Below are positions 1 through 6,077 of a stretch of 7,216 nucleotides of DNA, in pieces (position 1 is the stretch's first letter; every line of letters begins with the position of its first letter). The stretch comes from a bacterium (GTDB taxonomy: Bacteria > Patescibacteriota > UBA1384 > JAMDBS01 > DAOVQR01). A model generated the notes under the pieces. It did not search any database. It was not told the origin of the DNA and was given only the letters and a program-made list of their open reading frames with translations. The stretch is from NCBI GenBank assembly GCA_030628575.1, contig DAOVQR010000031.1, positions 1 through 7,216 on the forward strand, given 5' to 3'. The position numbers and the translations under genes are program-made.

Positions 1-250
<250 letters not shown>

Positions 251-254
251 ACTA

Positions 255-298
255 TTTGCGATAATTCGAGATAACATTTGTGATTGATTCGTGATTAT
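255..298. repeat. Four degenerate ~11-bp units TTYGNGATW in the dnaK leader
   Basis: On the plus strand the units TTTGCGATAAT (255), TTCGAGATAAC (265), TTTGTGATTGA (277) and TTCGTGATTAT (288) share the consensus TTYGNGATW and are spaced 10, 12 and 11 bp apart. They continue the same helical-scale periodicity as the CTCTAAT copies at 212-250. TTATCTC at 240-246 and GAGATAA at 268-274 form a perfect 7-bp inverted repeat joining the two arrays. Confidence 0.6.
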
Positions 299-344
299 TA
301 ATTATTATTTATTGTGTAAAATTATTATAAATTATACTATTATG

Positions 345-373
345 ATTGTAAAGTAAACTTTACATTTTGTCAA
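345..373 (-). promoter_or_regulatory. Sigma-70-type promoter of dnaK
   Basis: On the minus strand TTGACA (373-368, full consensus) is followed by a 17-bp spacer and TACAAT (350-345, one mismatch to TATAAT). Transcription would begin near 338, leaving a leader of about 140 nt before the dnaK ATG. This is the best-matching promoter in the window. It sits just after the stop codon of the PIN-like gene, so dnaK can be transcribed independently of the genes between it and grpE. Confidence 0.85.
347..364. promoter_or_regulatory. 18-bp palindrome inside the dnaK promoter, candidate operator
   Basis: TGTAAAG-TAAA-CTTTACA has perfect 7-bp arms around a 4-bp centre. It covers part of the -10 box and most of the spacer of the dnaK promoter, which is the usual place for a repressor site. 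It does not match the CIRCE (TTAGCACTC-N9-GAGTGCTAA), HAIR or CtsR consensus sequences. A regulator is inferred only from position and symmetry. Confidence 0.5.
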
Positions 374-386
374 GTGTTTTCAAATA

Positions 387-1037
387 CTATTTATTTGATT
401 TATTTAATATTTTAAACTTATTAACGAATTCCTCGAGGCTAAAAATTTTTATATTTGTAAAATGTTTTTCAATTTTTCTTTGATTTTTTTGTTTGAAAAT
501 ACCTTTTTTGTCAGAAGTAATAAAATATTTCTTATTATCAACATTTGTTACCTTAATATTTGACTTAGATTTGTAGAAAGTATTTGTTAGATGATTATAT
601 TCTACTATCCAATAATATTTATTATCACATAAAATAATAGTTAGTAAAACGAATAAATCCTTATCTTTCTTTGAAATATTCGGAAAAATATTAAATATTT
701 TTTTCAAAGTTTCTTTTATTAACCGTTCGTTATTTTTCTTTAAGGCAACATTACCAAAAACCGATATAGGATCATTAGAATTAAATGATTGAAAGAGTTG
801 ATTTTGATCAGGACGTTGAATTAAGTAAAATTTATTTTTATTATTATCACTAATGATTTGGGATGTTTTTTTATACAGTGTTTCTGCTTTTAGGTATAGT
901 CTCATAGTATTTAGTGATAATGACCCATTTTTTAGATCATTTAAATGTTTATCTTTAATGTGATGAGGGTCGACCATGGGATAAAAATACTCCAATTTGA
1001 TAGGTAAATTTTCGAGTTTCATAATTTGATCGAGCAT
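387..1037 (-). CDS. PIN-like domain protein (putative RNase), divergent; true start probably upstream of the first ATG
   Basis: From the first ATG this is a 216-aa, lysine-, asparagine- and isoleucine-rich protein. I do not recognise it as a whole, but both ends resemble PIN-domain nucleases. Near the C-terminus NKKYFITSDKKGI (168-180), followed by NIKIFSLEEFV (195-205), matches the usual PIN ending of a buried strand with T-x-D and a last strand-helix. The open frame continues upstream without stops through TIKIFIDSN, which looks like the first strand and first catalytic Asp of PIN domains. No SD precedes the ATG at 1037, whereas a good AAAGGAG lies at 1082-1088, so translation may begin near 1076 at an AUA codon (229 aa). 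At either length it is longer than a minimal ~130-aa PIN, with a lysine-rich middle that I cannot assign. It follows the J-domain gene by 57 nt (18 nt from the AUA) and is probably co-transcribed with it. The PIN assignment is tentative. Confidence 0.6.
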   Translation of the reverse strand: MLDQIMKLENLPIKLEYFYPMVDPHHIKDKHLNDLKNGSLSLNTMRLYLKAETLYKKTSQIISDNNKNKFYLIQRPDQNQLFQSFNSNDPISVFGNVALKKNNERLIKETLKKIFNIFPNISKKDKDLFVLLTIILCDNKYYWIVEYNHLTNTFYKSKSNIKVTNVDNKKYFITSDKKGIFKQKNQRKIEKHFTNIKIFSLEEFVNKFKILNKSNK

Positions 1038-1073
1038 ATTTGAATCAATAAAGATTTTAATAGTTTTAGTATT

Positions 1074-1088
1074 TATTATTTCTCCTTT
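1074..1088 (-). promoter_or_regulatory. SD site with no ATG/GTG/TTG at proper distance; candidate AUA start of the PIN-like gene
   Basis: AAAGGAG (1088-1082) is followed after 2 and 5 bases by two in-frame ATA codons (1079-1077 and 1076-1074). The frame then reads NTKTIKIFIDSN into the ATG at 1037 without a stop. An SD this good would be pointless for a start 44 bases away. Either the rare codon AUA is used, a former ATG has mutated, or there is a base error here. Confidence 0.55.
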
Positions 1089-1094
1089 ATCAAA

Positions 1095-3005
1095 TTAAAA
1101 TTGTATTATTTCTATTTTTTTAAAATCACTAAGTTTTTTAAAATATATTGTTTTGTCATTAATTAAAAAAAACAAATAAACTGCATATGGATTAAAATTA
1201 CCAAAACAGCCCTTTTTTTGAAGTGGTTTTAATATTTGATCTAAAACATTTTTTAACTCATAATAATTATTTTTCCAGTATAATCCTGCTTTTGCTTGTT
1301 GACCACATACAATACCCAGAAATCCTAAATCATTACGAATAAAGTTTTTGAATGATCTAACAAATAAATTTATATCATGGCATTTATAAAATCTTTCAAC
1401 TACATTTACTTTTTCTAACTCATCTATTGATGGCGTAAAAAATATGGGTATATTACCAGATTTTAAATTATTTAAAATATCTTTTGATAAAAAAAGTTTT
1501 TTTAATTTTTCAAAACCTTCTTTTTGCCAGATTTGAATATTTTTTTTATTACAATATTTATTAAAAATATCTTCAAAATTATATCGGAATATATAAATTT
1601 GTTCTTGATTAAATATTTTTTGTGTGTGATTTAAAATATGTGCGTTATCACTTAAAGATTTATTGTGAAATTTTTTCAATGACTCATTGATAGTATATAA
1701 AGTTTTTTCACCTAAACCATTAATATTTAATAATTCTTTGGTTGAAAATTTTAAACAATCAATAAGTTGGTTAATTCCTTTCTTATTCATTTTTTTTAGG
1801 ACTTTTTGTGATACAGGAATATATTTTTCAATTCCTTTAATAGGACGTTTAAATTCTCTAGAAATCTTATCATTAAGTTTATATATTTTTTCTGGACCAG
1901 GTCTAAGACCATGTCTATAAAATTTATTCTCTGTTTGTTTACCCACTTGTTTAATTAATAAACTAATATCAGTTTTAAATAACTGATTCAATTTTGTTAC
2001 ACCCATTGCATCGAAATAATCAATATAATATATGAATCCTTTAAATTCGGATTTACCATATATATCATTAAATCTTTTCCATTTTGCTTCAGTAGAAAGT
2101 GTTTTATTAACAAAATTTAGATCCTTAACTTTAATTGTTTTGTTGTTGGTTGAATCAAATGTATTTTTTTCTTTTTCAATTATCTTTTTAACTTTGCTAA
2201 ATACATTTTCATCTTTACAAATATAATTGTCCCATGAAGATTTGGTATCTTGTCTTAAATTATCTATAGCTGGCCAGAAATTACTTTTAGTTTTAACTTT
2301 TTTTAATAATTGAAAACTATTTAAATCAAAAAGATATAATGAACGATCAGGATTGCACGTTAAGCAAATTAATTGATTATGACGGAAGGATATTAAAAAC
2401 ATACAGAAATTAGATTCGACTACATATTCTATTTCTGTTTCACCTTTTGTATTAATAACATATAGACAATTGATTAAATCTTTTGTGCAGCTACATAAAG
2501 AGTCAATTATAATAGTTTGTCCTTTATCATTAATTATAATTTCTTCAGGACTGTATATTTTTTTCTCCCAAATAGGTGTTTTATTACCATACTTGAAACC
2601 AACTACTTTCCCTTTTAGATATTTGCAATATTTATTGTCAATTTTTTCATTATAACCATGATAAGATTTACTAAAATATTTACCATTTGGAGATAAGGCA
2701 GTGTCAAAAGAAATAAAGGGTTCACTATCTGTATTTTTAGACTGATCATATTGTGAATACTCCTGTTTAGACCGATTGTATTGTGAATGTTCTTGATTAT
2801 TAGATTGATCATTGATTTGATCGTACTGCAACTCTTGTAAATTAATTAAGGAAACATATGCCTCATTTATTTTTATAAATTCTTGTTGATTTCCACCACA
2901 ATCAGGATGTAATTTAAGAGCTAATTTACGATACGCTTTTTTGATTTCATCTTGAGTAGCATTTTGAGAAATGCCTAAAATTTTATAATAATCTTCATCT
3001 TCCAT
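1095..3005 (-). CDS. Large J-domain protein with propeller-like and RpoA-CTD-like helix-hairpin-helix segments
   Basis: This 636-aa protein starts with a J-domain (residues 1-55: DYYKILGI, then [14 protein letters not shown] with the HPD loop at 33-35), which stimulates DnaK ATPase. A Gln/Asn/Ser/Tyr-rich linker (~58-95) of short tandem repeats follows where classical DnaJ has Gly/Phe. There is no CxxCxGxG zinc domain and no DnaJ C-terminal domain, so this is not DnaJ itself. Residues ~100-240 contain [13 protein letters not shown] and [16 protein letters not shown], resembling beta-propeller-type repeats. Residues ~397-447 ([32 protein letters not shown], given here in part) resemble the helix-hairpin-helix C-terminal domain of RNA polymerase alpha. 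A weaker second copy lies at ~328-364 ([22 protein letters not shown]). The last ~170 residues are unrecognised. The start at 3005 is chosen because GGAGAA precedes it and the J-domain begins at once; an upstream in-frame ATG at 3068 would place 21 odd residues in front and lies in the leader hairpin region. The gene is very AT-rich in places (7 of 60 G/C at 2281-2340). Confidence 0.88.
   Translation of the reverse strand: MEDEDYYKILGISQNATQDEIKKAYRKLALKLHPDCGGNQQEFIKINEAYVSLINLQELQYDQINDQSNNQEHSQYNRSKQEYSQYDQSKNTDSEPFISFDTALSPNGKYFSKSYHGYNEKIDNKYCKYLKGKVVGFKYGNKTPIWEKKIYSPEEIIINDKGQTIIIDSLCSCTKDLINCLYVINTKGETEIEYVVESNFCMFLISFRHNQLICLTCNPDRSLYLFDLNSFQLLKKVKTKSNFWPAIDNLRQDTKSSWDNYICKDENVFSKVKKIIEKEKNTFDSTNNKTIKVKDLNFVNKTLSTEAKWKRFNDIYGKSEFKGFIYYIDYFDAMGVTKLNQLFKTDISLLIKQVGKQTENKFYRHGLRPGPEKIYKLNDKISREFKRPIKGIEKYIPVSQKVLKKMNKKGINQLIDCLKFSTKELLNINGLGEKTLYTINESLKKFHNKSLSDNAHILNHTQKIFNQEQIYIFRYNFEDIFNKYCNKKNIQIWQKEGFEKLKKLFLSKDILNNLKSGNIPIFFTPSIDELEKVNVVERFYKCHDINLFVRSFKNFIRNDLGFLGIVCGQQAKAGLYWKNNYYELKNVLDQILKPLQKKGCFGNFNPYAVYLFFLINDKTIYFKKLSDFKKIEIIQF
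2739..2831 (-). repeat. 30-33-bp tandem repeats encoding the J-protein linker
   Basis: Three imperfect units start at 2739, 2769 and 2802, each beginning AGAYYGAT. The first two share TATTGTGAAT at the same offset. They encode the low-complexity [17 protein letters not shown] region between the J-domain and the next domain. Such arrays change length easily by slippage, and here the unit sizes (30, 33) keep the frame. Confidence 0.65.
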
Positions 3006-3046
3006 AAAAATAATTCTCCATATAATTATGCTTTTAATGAAGTAAA

Positions 3047-3061
3047 TCCGACGAAGTCGGA
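3047..3061 (-). terminator. Short GC hairpin in the leader of the J-domain gene; weak terminator or attenuator
   Basis: TCCGAC and GTCGGA form a perfect 6-bp stem around 3 nt. On the minus strand it reads TCCGACTTCGTCGGA followed by TTTACTT, which is a poor U-tract. It lies between the candidate promoter at 3082-3108 and the J-gene RBS. It could end transcripts arriving from grpE, attenuate the module's own transcript, or simply be a dispersed hairpin. Confidence 0.4.
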
Positions 3062-3081
3062 CAAACAAAGCTTGAAGTAAG

Positions 3082-3108
3082 ATGATACCACAAGTACAAA
3101 CCTGTCAA
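3082..3108 (-). promoter_or_regulatory. Candidate promoter of the J/PIN gene pair
   Basis: On the minus strand TTGACA (3108-3103, full consensus) is followed by a 15-bp spacer and TATCAT (3087-3082). The -10 is preceded by TGG, giving an extended -10 of the TGn type that can compensate for the short spacer. Transcription would begin near 3075, some 70 nt before the J-protein ATG. Confidence 0.5.
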
Positions 3109-3111
3109 GAT

Positions 3112-3153
3112 TCATTCCGCTACTTTTACTTTTATAGTTCTTATGAGTTTAAT
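3112..3153 (-). pseudogene. Remnant copy of the 3' end of grpE
   Basis: Read in the right frame the minus strand gives IKLIRTIKVKVAE-stop, against NELIRPVKVKVGK-stop at the end of the intact grpE. At DNA level two 11-base blocks are identical (TCTTATGAGTT at 3139-3149 and 3843-3853; ACTTTTACTTT at 3122-3132 and 3826-3836), separated by 6 bases in both copies. There is no start and no upstream GrpE sequence. The copy overlaps the last codon positions of the 108-aa gene in a different frame. The two grpE tails bracket the DUF5674/108-aa gene pair as a ~704-bp direct repeat. Confidence 0.65.
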
Positions 3154-3475
3154 GATTTACCCTAGCAGCATAATTAAAAGCATAAAAATAATTTTGCCAA
3201 AGTTTATTAGAAGATTTGTATTCATTATCGCCGACAAAATAATCTACCAAAACCTCTCTTGCTCGACAGATCTCTTTAAGAGATTGCTTGTTTTTAGAAT
3301 CTCTAATAGTTAAATCGAAAAGTTCCAAAGCTCGTTCAAAAGAAAGTTGTGTTAATTTAGGATCTTTGTTTCGCCAATTTATTGCTCGAAAAACTTCAGA
3401 ACCAATGTTTGCCATTTGTTCAAATAAGGTAAACCTATTCCAGCGACTAAAAGTTAAATCCTTGTGGTATTTCAT
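3149..3475 (-). CDS. Conserved small helical protein of unknown function (108 aa)
   Basis: This is an all-helical, soluble-looking protein with no signal peptide. Segments MANIGSEVFRAINWRNKD (21-38), SFERALELFDLTIRD (45-59) and RAREVLVDYFVGDNEY (71-86) resemble a small hypothetical family I associate with Patescibacteria and other uncultured bacteria; I know of no assigned function. Its start overlaps the stop of the DUF5674 gene in an ATGA (3475-3472), with GGTGA just before it, so the two are probably translationally coupled. An internal Met21 begins the most conserved part, leaving an alternative shorter start at 3415, but the overlap favours 3475. Its C-terminus ends within the duplicated grpE tail. 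Confidence 0.85.
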   Translation of the reverse strand: MKYHKDLTFSRWNRFTLFEQMANIGSEVFRAINWRNKDPKLTQLSFERALELFDLTIRDSKNKQSLKEICRAREVLVDYFVGDNEYKSSNKLWQNYFYAFNYAARVNH

Positions 3476-3813
3476 TTTGTCACCACATTGTTTATTATGC
3501 TTACTATTTTTTCTCTAATCTTTGGATTATCAACACTCCTTGTTCTATTTCCCCATGATGAGCGAATATTAATCATAGAATCAAACTCAATAAAATCTTT
3601 ATTCTTTTTATCTGGATATAAATTAATACCCCAAAGATCATTTTGATTGGAACCTTCTTTAATTAAGAACGCTTCTTGATCGGCATGCATTGGCGCATCA
3701 ACTACCAATACTTCTTTTTTTATATCAACAACTGCTTTGACCAACCCGCCAAACATTTTCTCGGACATTTTTCTTAAGTCGTTGATTTTAATTTTGTCTT
3801 TAATAATTTTCAT
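3472..3813 (-). CDS. DUF5674 family protein (113 aa)
   Basis: This small soluble protein carries the conserved pattern I recognise for DUF5674: GGLVKAVVD (22-30), HADQEAFLIKEGS (43-55), LWGINLYPD (60-68), FIEFDSMINIR (74-84) and GNRTRSV (88-94). No reaction is known to me; the conserved His, Asp, Glu and Asn residues could bind a ligand or metal, but that is a guess. The ATG lies 2 nt after the grpE stop codon. The 3' end of grpE (GGGGAAATAGGT) serves as its RBS region, so the gene is part of the grpE transcript and coupled to it. Its own stop overlaps the start of the 108-aa gene by 4 bases. Confidence 0.9.
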   Translation of the reverse strand: MKIIKDKIKINDLRKMSEKMFGGLVKAVVDIKKEVLVVDAPMHADQEAFLIKEGSNQNDLWGINLYPDKKNKDFIEFDSMINIRSSWGNRTRSVDNPKIREKIVSIINNVVTK

Positions 3814-3815
3814 AC

Positions 3816-4409
3816 CTATTTCCCCACTTTTACTTTAACTGGTCTTATGAGTTCATTGCCTAATTTATATCCACCTTCAATCACTTTGATAATTTGATCT
3901 GTATCAAATTTATCAGATTCTTCGGTCATAATAGCTTCATGAATTTGTGGATCAAACTCATCACCTGCTTTTACATTAATTTTTTCCAAACCATGATTAA
4001 CTAAAATTTTGTCCAGCTGATTTTTTATTTGCTCTAATCCTTTAAGATAATCACTGATTTCTTTTATATTATTAATGTCATCCCGAACTTGATTCGGGAT
4101 CTCTTGAGATTCTGAAACCCCAGTAGTAGAGCATAGCTCACTACGGGACACGGTAAATTCAGAATGACGGTCTAAGAAAACTGGTTTGTGATCTAAAGCA
4201 CGATTGAAATTATCTAAAATCGGCAGTAATTTTAAAATCAAATCCTTATTAGCAGATTTTATTAAATTTGTTTTGTCAATTTCTGTTCTTTTTTGATAAT
4301 TGGCAAAATCAGCTTGAGTTCGTTTCCAGCCGTTTTCAAGCTCAACAATTTTTTCTTCAAATTTTTTTATTTGTTCATTATTAATTTGTGTTTTTTTCTT
4401 TTTTATCAT
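3816..4409 (-). CDS. grpE: GrpE, nucleotide exchange factor of DnaK, with a repeat-encoded insertion
   Basis: GrpE dimers release ADP from DnaK in the cytosol. The protein has the expected layout: a charged N-terminal coiled coil (~11-60) containing QADFANYQKR (32-41), LLPILDNFNRAL (61-72), the second helix YLKGLEQIKNQLDKIL (121-136), and the C-terminal beta domain with EFDPQIHEAIM (151-161), IKVIEGGYKLG (174-184) and RPVKVKVGK at the end. Between ALDHKP (~76) and the second helix lie about 40 residues where GrpE usually has about 10. Residues 81-111 are encoded by a palindromic repeat (4077-4168) that stays in frame. The start is fixed by AAGGAG at 4415-4420, five bases before ATG. The gene heads the minus-strand cluster and is divergent from comEC. 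No hrcA is visible beside it. Confidence 0.96.
   Translation of the reverse strand: MIKKKKTQINNEQIKKFEEKIVELENGWKRTQADFANYQKRTEIDKTNLIKSANKDLILKLLPILDNFNRALDHKPVFLDRHSEFTVSRSELCSTTGVSESQEIPNQVRDDINNIKEISDYLKGLEQIKNQLDKILVNHGLEKINVKAGDEFDPQIHEAIMTEESDKFDTDQIIKVIEGGYKLGNELIRPVKVKVGK
4077..4168. repeat. ~92-bp palindromic element inside grpE
   Basis: The outer ends are imperfect inverted repeats (GTCATCCCGAA at 4077-4087; TTCAGAATGAC at 4158-4168, 9 of 11 paired). Inside are a perfect 8-bp stem ATCCCGAA/TTCGGGAT (4080-4087, 4093-4100), a perfect 8-bp pair ATTCTGAA/TTCAGAAT (4109-4116, 4158-4165), and an inner hairpin GTAGT-A-GAGC/GCTC-ACTAC (4123-4144). It is richer in G+C than the surrounding gene. 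It resembles the small palindromic elements with 'CATCCCGAA...TTCGGGAT' ends that are scattered through many genomes and, in Rickettsia, are known to insert in frame in genes. It has no transposase. Confidence 0.75.
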
Positions 4410-4450
4410 TTAATCTCCTTGTGGATCTCGCTAAAACACCCGAAAACAAC

Positions 4451-4493
4451 TCGAATTACACGCGAAAATTATATCCTTTAAAGTGTAATTCGA
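4451..4493. promoter_or_regulatory. grpE promoter region: 11-bp perfect inverted repeat around a TATAAT box
   Basis: TCGAATTACAC (4451-4461) and GTGTAATTCGA (4483-4493) are perfect inverted copies 21 bp apart. Between them the minus strand carries TATAAT (4473-4468), well placed to start the grpE transcript about 50 nt before its ATG. No convincing -35 lies at 16-18 bp; GCATCG is at the 17-bp position. Arms and spacer are longer than in CIRCE. The arrangement could be an operator for grpE (and possibly comEC) or an intergenic repeat that happens to contain the promoter. Confidence 0.5.
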
Positions 4494-4527
4494 TGCTAAC
4501 CCGAGCGCTTTTGAGAGATCAAGAATA

Positions 4528-4536
4528 TGATACAAT
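4528..4536 (+). promoter_or_regulatory. Extended -10 box of comEC, leaderless start
   Basis: TGATACAAT is a TGn-type extended -10 (one mismatch to TATAAT). The expected transcription start is about seven bases downstream, at the ATG of 4544. No SD is present. The same arrangement (TGATATAAT then ATG after 6 bases) occurs at 7192-7209. A clear -35 is not seen; TTTTGA at 4509-4514 is the nearest candidate. Confidence 0.45.
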
Positions 4537-4543
4537 GAAATTG

Positions 4544-6055
4544 ATGATTAATCAACTATCTAATTTGTCAAAATCTAAAATCTTTATTATTTTTGAGATT
4601 GTTTTTATCACCGGGATATTTTTAGCTAAGTATATAAATATTGAACAAACTAATTTGTATTTTGTATTATTTTTAATTTTATTACTTGTTATTGTGGTTG
4701 TATTTTTTCGATCTAAATCCATTTGGATTTTAGGTATCTGTGGAATAATATTTTTTTCAGGATTAATTTATTACAATTATTATCAACAAAAAATCACGCC
4801 TAAAGATATCCAAACTGACAAAATAATTGAAGCCCAAATTTTAGTTTATGATGAACCAGACGAGAGGGAGTTTAAAACTAAATTAAAAGTGATAATTCAA
4901 AAAGTAATCAGTGGTGATGAAAATCTAACCGGCCAAAAAATATTAATTGATGTGGGCAAATATCCTCAATATAAATATGGTGATTTATTAAAAATTAGAG
5001 GCAAATTAGAACAGCCAAAAATTTATGATGATTTTGATTATAAAGCATATCTTTCACGTTACCAAATTTTCTTTATTATACATAATACGGACGTAGAATT
5101 AATATCAAAAAATAAAGGCAGTATTATTAAAAAATTTATTTATTCAATTAAAGACCAAGCTTCAGAAAATATCAAAAAGACTCTTTCTGAGCCAGCATCA
5201 GCACTTTTGAATGGATTATTATTAGGATTAAGGCGTGGTATTCCACAAGATTTGATTGATGCTTTTAATGCTACTGGCACTTCTCATATCATTGCCATTT
5301 CTGGTCTTCATGTAGCAATTTTAGTTAGATATTATCAGATTTTTACCAAAAAATGGCCTAAAAATTTAGTTTTTATTTTGGGAATTTTAGGTTTAGCTTT
5401 TTACAGCATCATCACCGGTTTACGTACATCAGTTATCCGTGCATCATGTTTAGCTGGGTCATTTTTGTTAGCCAGACAACTTGGTAGAAAAGGCAGCATT
5501 GTAAATATTTTAATTTTTATTGCCTTTTTAATGGTGTTACAAAATCCATTAATTCTTCATAACGATATTGGTTTTCAGTTGTCTTTTTTAGCAGTTTTGG
5601 GAATAGTATATTTGAGTCCAATATTCAATCAAATTTTTGCTAAATGTATAAAATTTACCCCGCGAATATTAAGGGAAATTCTATCTGCAACACTTGCTGC
5701 GCAATTGGCAACTTTACCAATAATTTTAGCTAATTTTGGCAGGATTAGTATTCTATCGCCACTTACGAATCTCTTGATTTTGTTGGTTGTTCCAATAGTT
5801 ATACCATCAGGATTTTTAATGTTGGGCTTATCATTTATAAATTTAACATTAGCGAAGATTGTTGGTTATTTTGTTTGGTTATTATTAAAATATATAATTA
5901 TAATAGTTGAGCTTTTTGCGACTATTAAAATATCATTATTTAAAATAGATTTTAACTCTTGGCAATTTATTTTAATTTACTATCTATTAATGATAATAAT
6001 ATTAGTTTATTTGTATAAAAAATATAAATTAATGCAAAAATATATTTATAAGTGA
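4544..6055 (+). CDS. comEC: ComEC/Rec2 membrane channel of DNA uptake, without the C-terminal nuclease-like domain
   Basis: This 503-aa inner-membrane protein passes single-stranded DNA into the cytoplasm during transformation. Two or three membrane segments (~12-80) are followed by the soluble N-terminal ComEC domain (DUF4131 type) ending in FDYKAYLSRYQI (~164-175). The Competence-domain signature LLGLRRGIPQ....FNATGTSHIIAISGLHV lies at 226-257, then GLRTSVIRAS (292-301) and GFQLSFLAVLG (343-353), with six or more hydrophobic helices to the end. Full-length ComEC is usually ~700-800 aa because a metallo-beta-lactamase domain is fused at its C-terminus; here that domain is the next gene. The start at 4544 is chosen because the candidate -10 TGATACAAT overlaps the in-frame ATG at 4535. 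4535 would add only three residues. A longer frame from 4388 would start inside grpE and is unlikely. The gene ends in TGA. Confidence 0.93.
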   Translation: MINQLSNLSKSKIFIIFEIVFITGIFLAKYINIEQTNLYFVLFLILLLVIVVVFFRSKSIWILGICGIIFFSGLIYYNYYQQKITPKDIQTDKIIEAQILVYDEPDEREFKTKLKVIIQKVISGDENLTGQKILIDVGKYPQYKYGDLLKIRGKLEQPKIYDDFDYKAYLSRYQIFFIIHNTDVELISKNKGSIIKKFIYSIKDQASENIKKTLSEPASALLNGLLLGLRRGIPQDLIDAFNATGTSHIIAISGLHVAILVRYYQIFTKKWPKNLVFILGILGLAFYSIITGLRTSVIRASCLAGSFLLARQLGRKGSIVNILIFIAFLMVLQNPLILHNDIGFQLSFLAVLGIVYLSPIFNQIFAKCIKFTPRILREILSATLAAQLATLPIILANFGRISILSPLTNLLILLVVPIVIPSGFLMLGLSFINLTLAKIVGYFVWLLLKYIIIIVELFATIKISLFKIDFNSWQFILIYYLLMIIILVYLYKKYKLMQKYIYK

Positions 6056-6077
6056 TATGATGCCAATCCGCGAATGT

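Noticed and set aside
1687..1920. Plus-strand open frames opposite the J-domain and other genes (e.g. 36-239, 1687-1920, 2032-2226, 2470-2655, 3288-3518, 3464-3646)
   Set aside because: They lie opposite well-supported genes, have hydrophobic low-information translations typical of antisense AT-rich frames, and match no family I recognise.
2615..2812. Minus-strand 65-aa frame overlapping the J-domain gene
   Set aside because: It is a shifted-frame shadow of the tandem-repeat linker and following region of the J-domain gene.
3006..3068. Upstream in-frame ATG at 3068 for the J-domain gene
   Set aside because: The 21 extra residues are unlike any J-protein N-terminus, run through the leader hairpin, and the ATG at 3005 has GGAGAA and begins directly with the J-domain.
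3149..3813. Toxin-antitoxin pair (overlapping small genes)
   Set aside because: Size and overlap fit, but both proteins resemble conserved non-toxin hypothetical families and neither shows a DNA-binding or toxin motif.
4410..4500. CIRCE element upstream of grpE
   Set aside because: No TTAGCACTC-N9-GAGTGCTAA match; the inverted repeat present has different arms and a 21-bp spacer.
4388..4543. Upstream extension of comEC from an ATG at 4388
   Set aside because: It would start inside grpE on the opposite strand, adds 52 residues without ComEC character, and skips the -10/ATG arrangement at 4528-4546.
3472..6055. UGA recoded as glycine, as in some CPR lineages
   Set aside because: TGA ends the DUF5674 gene exactly at the next gene's start and ends comEC at a natural C-terminus.
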